Shown here piece by piece: positions 1 through 7,728 of a DNA stretch of 64,000 nucleotides. A program made the translations under genes and the position numbers. Origin of the DNA: Rhizobium sp. J15 (GTDB taxonomy: Bacteria > Pseudomonadota > Alphaproteobacteria > Rhizobiales > Rhizobiaceae); the NCBI RefSeq assembly GCF_002531825.1, contig NZ_NWSX01000009.1:146369-210368 (forward strand), written 5' to 3'. A model generated the notes under the pieces. That model saw nothing but the letters and a program-made list of their open reading frames with translations, ran no database searches and was not told the DNA's origin. The first letter of the stretch is position 1. The number at the start of each line of letters is the position of its first letter.

Positions 1-156
1 CCTCCTGACGAGACCATTAGCGCCAAATTTGATGTACGTAAATCAAAAAATCGAGACGCGCGCGCGGACGGCACTTTTCGGTGCCCCGGCCACGCTCGGC
101 CGATTCGGACGAGCGATCAGGCGCCTGATGACATAACGGTTGGAAAACGGCAAACA

Positions 157-185
157 AAAAGGCCCTCCGGGGGAGAGGGCCTTTT
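157..185. terminator. Rho-independent terminator downstream of emrB
   Basis: A 10-bp perfect stem (AAAAGGCCCT at 157-166 with AGGGCCTTTT at 176-185) encloses a 9-base G-rich loop. It lies about 20 bases past the emrB stop codon. Read on the minus strand it ends in a T-run, so it should terminate the emrAB transcript; A/T runs on both sides would let it work in both directions. Positions 1-156 show no supportable gene. Confidence 0.8.
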
Positions 186-204
186 CAAGGGGCGGGGCCG
201 GAGG

Positions 205-1806
205 TCAGTGGCCGCCGCCACCTCCTCCCCCGCCTTGCGGCGCGGGTTTCTTGATCATCGCGACGCCGAGGATCATCGCCAGGAAAAGCACGGTGAGGAT
301 CAGGAACACGTCGCTGAAAGACAGAATAACCGCCTGCTTGGTGGCGAGGCCGACCATCTGCTTGATCGCGACCGACGCGCCGTCCATGCCATAGGTGTTG
401 AAATTGGCGGTCATGTTGTTCATCTGCTCGATCGCCGCCGGATTGCCCCAATCCATATTCTCGCGCAGCCGCTCGTAATGCACGTCCTGCCGGTTGGTGA
501 GCACGGTGTTGATGACGGCAAGGCCGACAGCGCCGCCGAGGTTTCTGGTCAGATTGAACAGGCCGGATGCGCCGCGAATGCGCGAGGGCGGCATCGTGCC
601 GAGCGCGATGTTGTTGATCGGCACCATGCACATCATCAGGCCGAAGCCGCGCAGGATCTGCGGGATGAAGAGTTCGTAGAAATCCCAGTCCGCCGTCAGA
701 TGCATCATGATGTATGTGCCGGCGGCGAAGCTGACGAAGCCGATCACCATCATCAGGCGCAGGTCCATCTTGGTCGACAGCCGGCCGGCGATCGGCGCGG
801 TGAAGAACATCGCAAGCCCGGAGACGAACATCGTCTCGCCGATCATCAGCGAGTCGTAGCCGCGGATGCGTCCGAGATAGACCGGGTAGATATAGGTGAG
901 GCCATAAAGGCCGATACCCATGACGAAGGAGAAGACCGAGCCGAAGGAGAAATTCCTGTTGGCAAAGGCCTTGAGATCGACGACGGGGAATTCCACCGTG
1001 AAGGCACGATAGAAGAAGACGATGGCTGCCACGCCGGAGGCAACGGCCGCGATGGCGATAGAGTCGTCGTTGAACCAGTCGTTGGAATTACCCTCTTCCA
1101 GCACATATTCCAGCGCCCCGAGGAAGACGCCCATCGAGACCAGCCCCCACCAGTCGAACTTCTTGAACAGCGACAATTCGGGCTTGTCGAAATCGATGAA
1201 GTTCCAGGTGACGATCGTGACGATGATGCCGGGAATGATATTGACGAGGAACAGCCAGTGCCAGGAGAAGGCGTGGCTGAGATAGCCGCCGACGGTCGGG
1301 CCGATCGTCGGCGCCAGCGTCGCGATCAGGCCGATGATCGGCGAAACGATGCTGCGCTTCGACGGCGGGAAGATCGTGAAGGCCGCCGCGAAGACCGACG
1401 GGATCATGCCGCCGCCGATGAAGCCCTGGATGGCGCGGTAGACGATCATCTGGTCGATGTTCGTCGCCGTCGCCGCAAGCGCGCTCGCCATGGTGAAGCC
1501 GGCGGCGGAAATCGCGAAGAGGTAACGCGTCGAGATGATGCGCGCCAGCGTGCCCGAAAGCGGGATCATGATCACTTCGGCGATCAGATAGGACGTCTGC
1601 ACCCAGCCGATCTCGTCGCTGCCGGCCGAAAGGCCGGCCTGGATTTCGGCAAGCGAGGCCGAGACGATCTGAATGTCGAGGATCGACATGAACATGCCGA
1701 GCACCATCGCGAAGAAGGCGATGAGCTTCCTCGGATCCATCCGATCCTCGGCATGAGCAGGCGCTGCCGGAATCGTTGCCGCTGTTGCTGTCGCGCTCCC
1801 GGCCAT
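205..1806 (-). CDS. emrB: DHA2-type MFS multidrug efflux transporter (EmrB-like)
   Basis: A 533-residue inner-membrane proton-driven drug exporter of the 14-helix DHA2/EmrB family. An N-terminal helix carries the family signature LDIQIV near residue 45, and the antiporter motif GPTVGGYL lies near residue 170. The hydrophobic segments and length fit the family. The C-terminal tail is a run of glycines ending in His. I chose the ATG at 1806, which has a GGAGGTGG ribosome site just upstream; a TTG three bases earlier also keeps the frame. It follows the adaptor gene by 46 bases in the same operon, and together they should form a pump needing an outer-membrane factor encoded elsewhere. Substrates cannot be told from the sequence. 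Confidence 0.9.
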   Translation of the reverse strand: MAGSATATAATIPAAPAHAEDRMDPRKLIAFFAMVLGMFMSILDIQIVSASLAEIQAGLSAGSDEIGWVQTSYLIAEVIMIPLSGTLARIISTRYLFAISAAGFTMASALAATATNIDQMIVYRAIQGFIGGGMIPSVFAAAFTIFPPSKRSIVSPIIGLIATLAPTIGPTVGGYLSHAFSWHWLFLVNIIPGIIVTIVTWNFIDFDKPELSLFKKFDWWGLVSMGVFLGALEYVLEEGNSNDWFNDDSIAIAAVASGVAAIVFFYRAFTVEFPVVDLKAFANRNFSFGSVFSFVMGIGLYGLTYIYPVYLGRIRGYDSLMIGETMFVSGLAMFFTAPIAGRLSTKMDLRLMMVIGFVSFAAGTYIMMHLTADWDFYELFIPQILRGFGLMMCMVPINNIALGTMPPSRIRGASGLFNLTRNLGGAVGLAVINTVLTNRQDVHYERLRENMDWGNPAAIEQMNNMTANFNTYGMDGASVAIKQMVGLATKQAVILSFSDVFLILTVLFLAMILGVAMIKKPAPQGGGGGGGGH

Positions 1807-1852
1807 CAAACCACCTCCGCCTTTTCTTAAAGGCTTACTTGTTCTTCAAGGC

Positions 1853-3067
1853 TCACTTGCCGGGCGCCGTGCGGGTGTCGACGTCGACGACGACGCTGAG
1901 GCCCGCGCGCAGACGCCCGCTGTCGAGCGCCTCCTGCGGCAGCGCGATGCGCACCGGCACGCGCTGGATCACCTTGGTGAAATTGCCCGTGGCGTTTTCC
2001 GGCGGCAGCAGCGAGAAGACCGAGCCGGAGGCCGGCGAGATCGATTCGACGGTGCCGACGACAGGATGGTCGTCATAGGCGTCGACATGGACATTGACCT
2101 TCGAGCCCGGAACGAGATGCTGGATCTGCGTTTCCTTGAAATTGGCGTCGATATAGAGCTGGCGCACCGGAACCAGCGCCATCAGGCGCTGGCCGGGCGA
2201 GACGAGATCGCCTTCCTGGACCGAACGGTTGCCGACGATGCCGTCATAAGGCGCCTTGAGCACGGTGAAGGAGAGGTCGCGAGCGGCTTTGTCGCGCGAG
2301 ATTTCCAGCGAACGGACCGAACCCTCCGCCTCCTTGCGCTGGGCCTGGAGGATGGTGATATTGGCGCGGGCCGCGGTAATGTTGGCGTCGCCACCGGCGA
2401 GATTGGCCTTGGCCTGATCAAGGGCGATATTGGCATTGTCGAGGTCGGCGGCCGTGCCGACCGACTTCGCCTGGAGCTCGCTCTGGCGCTTCTGGGTGAT
2501 CTCGGCACCGCGAACGGCCGCTTCGAGTGCCACCTTCTGCGCCTGCGCCTGTGCAAGGCTCGCATTCGCGCCTTCGATCTGCGCGTCGATGCGCTGCAGC
2601 GAAAGCTGTTCGGTGGCGATCTGGGCCTCGGCCTGATCGAGGGCGTTCTGATAGTCGCCGTTATCAAGCGTGGCAAGCACGTCGCCCGCTTTGACTTCCT
2701 GGTTGGCGACCACATTCACCTTCGCGACGTAGCCCGTGACCTTTGGCGAGATCGTTGCGATATCGCCCTCGATGTAGGCGTCATCGGTCGACACCATGAA
2801 GCGGCCGTTCGTCCACCATTCGTAACCATACCAGCCGCCGCCTGCGAGAAGGGCAAGCACGACGATCGGCAGCACCGGGCTGCGGCGCTTCTTGGCGGCC
2901 GCAGGCGCGGCGACAGAAGCCGGCGCCGACTGTGCGGGAGCAGGCGGGGCCTCACGGGCCTCCGCAGCCGGAGCTTCCGCAACGGCCGCGGCCTTTGCCT
3001 CTTCGGCCTCGGCGTTTTCGCTGACGATCCGCGCGACGTTGCTTTTTGAATTGCTCGACATGGCCAT
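1853..3067 (-). CDS. emrA: HlyD/EmrA-family membrane fusion protein
   Basis: A periplasmic adaptor of about 404 residues that links an inner-membrane exporter to an outer-membrane channel. An Ala/Pro-rich cytoplasmic N-terminus is followed by one transmembrane helix (VLPIVVLALLAGGGWYGYEW). Next come a biotinyl-lipoyl-like half (STDDAYIEGD...ISPKVTGYV, typical of EmrA), a long Ala/Gln-rich coiled-coil hairpin, and the second lipoyl half with a beta-barrel (DGIVGNRSVQEGDLVSPGQ). The frame stays open to 3118, but that start would put the inverted-repeat operator at 3092-3113 inside the gene. I therefore prefer the ATG at 3067, or the one at 3061. It is first in the operon with emrB and is transcribed away from the TetR gene at 3212. 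Confidence 0.88.
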   Translation of the reverse strand: MAMSSNSKSNVARIVSENAEAEEAKAAAVAEAPAAEAREAPPAPAQSAPASVAAPAAAKKRRSPVLPIVVLALLAGGGWYGYEWWTNGRFMVSTDDAYIEGDIATISPKVTGYVAKVNVVANQEVKAGDVLATLDNGDYQNALDQAEAQIATEQLSLQRIDAQIEGANASLAQAQAQKVALEAAVRGAEITQKRQSELQAKSVGTAADLDNANIALDQAKANLAGGDANITAARANITILQAQRKEAEGSVRSLEISRDKAARDLSFTVLKAPYDGIVGNRSVQEGDLVSPGQRLMALVPVRQLYIDANFKETQIQHLVPGSKVNVHVDAYDDHPVVGTVESISPASGSVFSLLPPENATGNFTKVIQRVPVRIALPQEALDSGRLRAGLSVVVDVDTRTAPGK

Positions 3068-3091
3068 TACCGATCTTGGTGTAATTAATCG

Positions 3092-3113
3092 AACTGAACG
3101 GTTCGGTTCAGTT
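3092..3113. promoter_or_regulatory. Probable TetR operator between emrA and tetR
   Basis: AACTGAAC at 3092-3099 is exactly repeated in inverse (GTTCAGTT) at 3106-3113 with a 6-base centre. A second, shorter dyad GAACC-aatc-GGTTC lies at 3151-3164 and shares the GAAC/GTTC core. Both lie in the divergent intergenic region of a TetR regulator and its likely target operon, the usual place for autoregulatory operators. A TTGACA at 3112-3117 could be a -35 box towards tetR. The role is inferred; the repeats are visible. Confidence 0.65.
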
Positions 3114-3211
3114 GACATAAACCTGTTTTATCGTCATATCAAGATGCATAGAACCAATCGGTTCGATTTCTTTTAAGGGAAAGGCGAAACCGTAAACACG
3201 GTTAAGGAGAC

Positions 3212-3892
3212 ATGACGCTGAAATCCGACAATGCCGCCGTGTTCAGTCCTCCTGCTGCCGGAGGCCGGTTTGCCGCAGGCGAAGACCCGGCCAAGCGTCA
3301 GCAGATTCTCGACGGCGCAAAGCGCGTCTTCATGAAGATGGGCTTCGACGCCGCCAGCATGAACGATGTGACGCGCGAGGCCGGCGTCTCCAAGGGGACG
3401 CTCTACGTCTACTTCACCAACAAGGAAGAGCTGTTTTCGGCGATGATCGAGGCCGAGCGCGCTGCCTTCGTGGCCGCCGTCCGCACCGCGCTTGCCGAAC
3501 ATGACGATCCTGAATCCGGACTGTATGAATTCGGGATAAGCTTCGTCACCCATATGACCGACGAAAAGGTCATCAACGCGATGCGCACCGTTCTCGGTGT
3601 GCGCGACCGCATGCCGGCGCTCTGTCAGCGTTTCTTCAAGGGGCCAGTCAATCTGCGCACGATCATGCGCGATTTCCTCGAACGCCACGTCGCCGAAGGC
3701 ACGCTTGAGATTGATGACATCGATCTGGCCGCCGGCCAGTTCCTCGATCTTGCCAGCGGCAGTTTCTTCAAGCTGCGCCTGTTCGGCAGCATGGAAGAGC
3801 CGCCCACCCGCGAAGAAATCGACCGCGTCATCCGCGGCGCGATCAAGGTCTTCATGGCCGCCTACGGCACCCGCCGGCCCGCCACCGCCTGA
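3212..3892 (+). CDS. TetR/AcrR-family transcriptional regulator
   Basis: A 226-residue one-component repressor. The N-terminal helix-turn-helix spans about residues 35-80 (FDAASMNDVTREAGVSKGTL followed by YVYFTNKEELF), the canonical TetR DNA-binding pattern. The C-terminal part is an alpha-helical ligand and dimer domain resembling the TetR_C group found beside drug pumps. It is divergent from emrAB with inverted repeats between them, so it most likely represses emrAB and itself and is released by a pump substrate. The ATG at 3212 follows an AAGGAGA ribosome site. Confidence 0.9.
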   Translation: MTLKSDNAAVFSPPAAGGRFAAGEDPAKRQQILDGAKRVFMKMGFDAASMNDVTREAGVSKGTLYVYFTNKEELFSAMIEAERAAFVAAVRTALAEHDDPESGLYEFGISFVTHMTDEKVINAMRTVLGVRDRMPALCQRFFKGPVNLRTIMRDFLERHVAEGTLEIDDIDLAAGQFLDLASGSFFKLRLFGSMEEPPTREEIDRVIRGAIKVFMAAYGTRRPATA

Positions 3893-4000
3893 CACCCTTT
3901 CTTGACGGCCGCCCGTGATCGGCCAAAACTCCGCAAGAACGATCAAATCCGGCAGGCGGCTTTTTTCTAAGAAGGAAGCCGCAACCAGGAGAGATAAGGG

Positions 4001-4840
4001 ATGAGCGCCGTCGCACGGGCGATCTGGTTCATAGAGAGCCATTTCGAAAGCGATATATCGCTGGAAGAGATCTCGGAAGCGGCCGGATTGTCGCGCTACC
4101 ATCTGTCGCGCGTCTTCGGGCTCGTCACCGGCCACTCGATCAGCGGCTATGTCAGGGGACGGCGCCTCAGCCGCTCCGTGCCCGCGCTCGTCGGCGGTTC
4201 ATCCACAATTCTCGAGGTTGCGCTTTGCGCGGGCTACGGCTCGCACGAGGCCTTCACCCGTGCCTTCCGCGACCAGTTCGGCATGACGCCGGATGCGGTG
4301 CGCAAACAAGGGCACGCCCGCAACCTTGCCTTGCTGGAGCCGATCAGAATGGACCCCGCCCACCTCAACGACCTCGAACCGCCCCGCTTCGAAACCTTGC
4401 CGCCGATGCTCTTAGCCGGTTTGCAGGAGACTTACCCTTATGGCGGCAATGCCGCCATTCCCTCTCTCTGGCAGAAGTTCAATGCCCATTTCGGCCATAT
4501 ATCAGGCCAGAAGGGCAACGTCGCTTACGGCATCTGCACGCATATCGACGGCGAAGCGGAGAAATTCCGCTATATGGCCGCGGTCGAGATCTCCGATGCC
4601 GGCGATCTGCCGCCGGATTTTGCCACACTCAAGCTGCCGGGCCAGCGCTACGTCGTCTTCATCCATCGCGGCCATGTCTCCGGCATTTCCGCGACGATGA
4701 ACCGGATTTTCGGCACATGGTGGCCAACCTCCGGCCTCGAGCACGGTGCCACACCCGACATGTTCGAGCGCTACGACGAGCGCTTCGACCCCTATACCGG
4801 CATGGGCGTCACTGAAATCTGGTTGCCGATCAGAGCATGA
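4001..4840 (+). CDS. AraC-family regulator with GyrI-like effector-binding domain
   Basis: A 279-residue regulator with the reverse of the usual AraC order. The two AraC helix-turn-helix motifs come first, at about residues 8-105 (ISLEEISEAAGLSRYHLSRVF and the second near EVALCAGYGSHEAFTRAF). A GyrI-like/AraC_E_bind small-molecule domain follows at about 125-279 (the motif YVVFIHRGHVS and a terminal TEIWLPI). This is the arrangement of Rob- and BmrR-like sensors that bind hydrophobic or cationic drugs. It stands 108 bases downstream of the TetR gene on the same strand, so a role in drug response is a reasonable inference. Its stop codon lies against the first of three hairpin repeats. Confidence 0.87.
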   Translation: MSAVARAIWFIESHFESDISLEEISEAAGLSRYHLSRVFGLVTGHSISGYVRGRRLSRSVPALVGGSSTILEVALCAGYGSHEAFTRAFRDQFGMTPDAVRKQGHARNLALLEPIRMDPAHLNDLEPPRFETLPPMLLAGLQETYPYGGNAAIPSLWQKFNAHFGHISGQKGNVAYGICTHIDGEAEKFRYMAAVEISDAGDLPPDFATLKLPGQRYVVFIHRGHVSGISATMNRIFGTWWPTSGLEHGATPDMFERYDERFDPYTGMGVTEIWLPIRA

Positions 4841-4842
4841 TG

Positions 4843-4866
4843 CCGAAAAGTGTGCGCGGTTTTCGG
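4843..4866. repeat. Rhizobial hairpin repeat, unit 1
   Basis: CCGAAAA at 4843-4849 pairs with TTTTCGG at 4860-4866 around the core GTGTGCGCGG. It begins right after the AraC stop codon. A related core (AAGTGTG, then GCGGTT) recurs at about 4898 and 27817, so this is a dispersed intergenic element rather than a gene-specific site. There is no T-run, so a simple terminator is unlikely. Confidence 0.7.
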
Positions 4867-4882
4867 ACGACATCCTGTTCTA

Positions 4883-4931
4883 ATGCATGTCGCTCGGAAG
4901 TGTGCAGCGGTTCCGGGATAACGACATGCAT
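4883..4931. repeat. Rhizobial hairpin repeat, unit 2
   Basis: A perfect 10-bp stem (ATGCATGTCG at 4883-4892, CGACATGCAT at 4922-4931) encloses a second copy of the AAGTGTG...GCGGTT core. It directly follows unit 1. Confidence 0.72.
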
Positions 4932-4943
4932 CAAAACAAAGAG

Positions 4944-4987
4944 CTAAAGCGCGTCACATGAATCAAGTTTGATGCGACGCGCTTTAG
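4944..4987. repeat. 44-bp palindromic repeat, copy 1
   Basis: A perfect 12-bp stem (CTAAAGCGCGTC at 4944-4955 and GACGCGCTTTAG at 4976-4987) encloses a 20-base loop. The same 44-bp element occurs again at 61175-61218 with about 37 of 44 identical bases, so it is a dispersed repeat. It lies 112 bases before the terC start codon. Confidence 0.78.
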
Positions 4988-5099
4988 GGAATAAAAGTCA
5001 CACAGATTTCGTATATCCCCTTGCGGCGCTTGCGCGAAAAGCCGCCGACACTACATTGCGGGCGTCATCGCTCATGTGACGCAAAGGGGATATAAGCTG

Positions 5100-5849
5100 A
5101 TGCAGGAAATTATGACGCTCATTCAGGATCCGGCCGCCTGGGTGGCGCTCATCACGCTGGTGGTGATGGAAGTCGTTCTCGGGATCGACAACCTGATCTT
5201 TATTTCCATTCTCACCAACAAACTGCCGCCCGAGCACCGGGAGAAAGCCCGCAAGATCGGCATCGGCCTTGCCCTCGTCATGCGCCTGGCGCTGCTCGGC
5301 ACCGTCGCCTGGATCGTGCAGCTGACCGAACCGCTGTTCGAAGCCTTCGGACACGGCTTCTCCTGGAAGGACCTGATCCTCATCGCCGGCGGCTTGTTCC
5401 TCGTCTGGAAGGCCACCAAGGAAATTCACCACAGCGTCGATCCGGTCGACCACCAGGAGGATTTCATCGCGACTTCAGCCACGACGGGCTTTGCATCGGC
5501 GATCGGCCAGATCCTGCTTCTCGACCTGGTTTTCTCCGTCGACAGCATCATCACCGCCGTCGGCATGACGCCGCATCTGCCGATCATGGTGATCGCCGTC
5601 GTCGCCGCCGTCACCGTCATGCTGGTCGCCGCCACCCCGCTCGCCAACTTCATCGAGCGGAACCCGACGATCGTCATGCTGGCGCTCGCCTTCCTGCTGA
5701 TGATCGGCACGACGCTGATCGCCGAAGGCATGGGCTTCCACGTGCCGAAGGGCTACGTCTACGCCGCCATGGCCTTCTCGGCGCTGGTCGAGGTGCTGAA
5801 CATGTTCGCGCGCAACGCCCGCAAGCGCAAACGCGACAGCGCCCATTGA
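5100..5849 (+). CDS. TerC-family integral membrane protein
   Basis: A 249-residue polytopic inner-membrane protein of the TerC family (tellurium-resistance-associated and metal-ion-linked exporters such as Alx and MeeF types). Family marks are the acidic helix motif [18 protein letters not shown] near residue 20 and its counterpart [15 protein letters not shown] in the second half. Their buried Asp residues are thought to bind a metal. About seven hydrophobic helices are visible. I chose the ATG at 5100 because AAAGGGG at 5084-5089 sits at correct spacing; a GTG at 5076 is also in frame. The gene stands alone between the hairpin repeats and gltX. Confidence 0.88.
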   Translation: MQEIMTLIQDPAAWVALITLVVMEVVLGIDNLIFISILTNKLPPEHREKARKIGIGLALVMRLALLGTVAWIVQLTEPLFEAFGHGFSWKDLILIAGGLFLVWKATKEIHHSVDPVDHQEDFIATSATTGFASAIGQILLLDLVFSVDSIITAVGMTPHLPIMVIAVVAAVTVMLVAATPLANFIERNPTIVMLALAFLLMIGTTLIAEGMGFHVPKGYVYAAMAFSALVEVLNMFARNARKRKRDSAH

Positions 5850-5924
5850 GGCCGACGCGGGAGGGTGCGCGGCAGCCGCCGCCCTCTCGCAAGCGCCGTC
5901 ATCCCCTCGCGGGACGCGGTTTTC

Positions 5925-5955
5925 CTTGACGCGCCCGGTTGAATATGGCCTAAGG
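5925..5955 (+). promoter_or_regulatory. Candidate promoter upstream of gltX
   Basis: CTTGACG at 5925-5931 matches the rhizobial -35 box CTTGAC. A weak CTAAG -10-like box follows at about 5950, with 18-19 bases between. It would give a leader of some 130 bases before gltX. The 243-base gap holds no other recognisable feature. This is a pattern match only. Confidence 0.3.
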
Positions 5956-6092
5956 CCAGCCGAACGGACGATCGGCGGATGGTGCGGGCGCATGCCCTTT
6001 TTCCGGCCGGTTTGCCGAAGATATCTGCATCCTTCCGGCCGAACGTCGCTTTCCCGTGAAAGCCGTCCGGCATTCATTGACGGGCTCATACT

Positions 6093-7547
6093 ATGACAGC
6101 TTCCGGCGTCCGCGTCCGCATCGCTCCCTCGCCGACCGGCGAGCCGCATGTCGGCACCGCTTACATCGCTCTCTTCAACTACCTTTTCGCCAAGAAACAC
6201 GGCGGCGAGTTCATCCTGCGCATCGAGGATACCGATGCGACGCGCTCGACCCCGGAATTCGAGACGAAGGTGCTGGATGCGCTGAAATGGTGCGGGCTGG
6301 AATGGAAGGAAGGTCCCGATATCGGCGGTCCCTACGGCCCCTATCGCCAGTCCGACCGCAAGCCGCTGTACCAGCCCTACGCACAGGAACTGCTGGACAA
6401 GGCCCATGCCTTCCGCTGTTTCTGCACGCCGCAGCGCCTGGAGCAGATGCGCGAGGCGCAGCGCGCCGCCGGCAAGCCGCCGAAATATGACGGTCTCTGC
6501 CTCGGCCTGACGGCGGAGGAAGTGATCTCGCGCACGGCCGCCGGCGAAGCCTCGGTCATCCGCATGAAGATTCCGGCCGAGGGCTCCTGCGACTTCACCG
6601 ACGGCGTCTACGGCGATGTCTCCATCCCCTGGGATTCCGTCGACATGCAGGTCCTGATCAAGGCCGACGGCATGCCGACCTATCATATGGCCAACGTCAT
6701 CGACGACCATCTGATGAAGATCACCCATGTGGCCCGCGGCGAGGAATGGCTGGCTTCGGTGCCGAAGCACATTCTGCTCTATCGCTATTTCGGCTGGGAC
6801 CAGCCGGTCTTCATGCATCTGTCGCTGATGCGCAATGCCGACAAGTCGAAGCTGTCGAAGCGCAAGAACCCGACCTCGATCTCCTATTATACCGCGCTCG
6901 GCTATATCCCCGAAGCGCTGATGAACTTCCTCGGCCTGTTCTTCATGCAGATCGCCGAAGGCGAAGAGCTGCTCACCATGGACGAGCTCTCCGAAAAATT
7001 CGATCCCGAAAACCTCTCCAAGGCGGGCGCGATCTTCGACATCCAGAAGCTCGACTGGCTGAACGGCCGCTGGATCCGCGAGAAGCTCTCGGAAGAGGAA
7101 TTCCAGGCGCGCGTGCTGGCCTGGGCGATGGAAAACGATCGTCTGAAGGCTGGCCTTCGCCTGTCGCAGACGCGCATTTCCAAGCTCGGCGAACTGCCCG
7201 ATCTCGCCGGCTTCCTGCTGAAGTCCGACCTCGGCCTGCAGCCTTCCGACTTCGCCAAGATCAAGTCGCCGCCGGAAGAGATCCTGGAGATCCTCAACAC
7301 CGTCCAGCCCGATCTCGAAAAGATCCTGGAATGGAACGTCGAGACCATCGAGGCGGAGCTGCGCGCCATCGCCGACCGCATGGGCAAGAAGCTGAAGGTC
7401 GTGGTTTCGCCGCTCTTCGTCGCCGTCTCCGGCTCGTCGCGCTCCCTGCCGCTCTTCGATTCCATGGCGATCCTCGGCCGCTCGGTCGTGCGTCAGCGCC
7501 TGAAGCTCGCCGCCCAGGCCGTCGCCGCTCTCGTCGGCTCGAAATGA
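6093..7547 (+). CDS. gltX: Glutamyl-tRNA synthetase
   Basis: A 484-residue class I aminoacyl-tRNA synthetase that charges tRNA(Glu) in the cytoplasm. The N-terminal Rossmann catalytic domain carries the HIGH-type signature as APSPTGEPHVGTAYIALFN at about residues 12-30. The KMSKS-type loop appears as KSKLSKRKNP at about 250-260, and the helical anticodon-binding domain fills the C-terminus. The length is normal. Many alphaproteobacteria encode two GltX paralogues, one of which can be non-discriminating for tRNA(Gln); the sequence alone does not settle which this is. Confidence 0.95.
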   Translation: MTASGVRVRIAPSPTGEPHVGTAYIALFNYLFAKKHGGEFILRIEDTDATRSTPEFETKVLDALKWCGLEWKEGPDIGGPYGPYRQSDRKPLYQPYAQELLDKAHAFRCFCTPQRLEQMREAQRAAGKPPKYDGLCLGLTAEEVISRTAAGEASVIRMKIPAEGSCDFTDGVYGDVSIPWDSVDMQVLIKADGMPTYHMANVIDDHLMKITHVARGEEWLASVPKHILLYRYFGWDQPVFMHLSLMRNADKSKLSKRKNPTSISYYTALGYIPEALMNFLGLFFMQIAEGEELLTMDELSEKFDPENLSKAGAIFDIQKLDWLNGRWIREKLSEEEFQARVLAWAMENDRLKAGLRLSQTRISKLGELPDLAGFLLKSDLGLQPSDFAKIKSPPEEILEILNTVQPDLEKILEWNVETIEAELRAIADRMGKKLKVVVSPLFVAVSGSSRSLPLFDSMAILGRSVVRQRLKLAAQAVAALVGSK

Positions 7548-7555
7548 CTGTGGAG

Positions 7556-7650
7556 CCCCTCCCCCTTGTGGGGAGGGGTTGGGGAGGGGCTTTTTTTCAA
7601 GAGACCCCTCCCCTCCGCTTCGCTCCGACCCTCCCCACAAGGGGGAGGGT
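7556..7650. repeat. C-rich 23-bp repeat, first inverted pair
   Basis: CCCCTCCCCCTTGTGGGGAG followed by GGG lies at 7556-7578. Its inverse copy with two mismatched end bases is at 7628-7650, forming a large potential hairpin between gltX and lysS. The identical 23-mer occurs twice more at 12443-12556, again as an inverted pair. Such elements are common between genes in rhizobia. With T-runs near 7591 it may also help terminate gltX. Confidence 0.85.
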
Positions 7651-7728
7651 TGAGCCGAGCCAGCCGCCGCGCTTCGAACCGCGGAACCATTGATTTAGAA
7701 TTCGTGCCGCATCGATGAGGCGAATGAC

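Noticed and set aside
208..1830. A 540-codon open frame antisense to emrB
   Set aside because: The composition is dominated by Arg, Asp, His and Glu, typical of an antisense shadow, and it conflicts with an unmistakable DHA2 transporter.
5475..7640. A 721-codon minus-strand frame spanning terC and gltX
   Set aside because: It crosses two well-supported genes and the repeat region, and shows no family motif; it is a chance open frame in high-GC sequence.
7556..7650. The C-rich inverted repeats considered as CRISPR repeats
   Set aside because: They occur as inverted pairs rather than direct repeats with regular unique spacers, and no cas gene is present.
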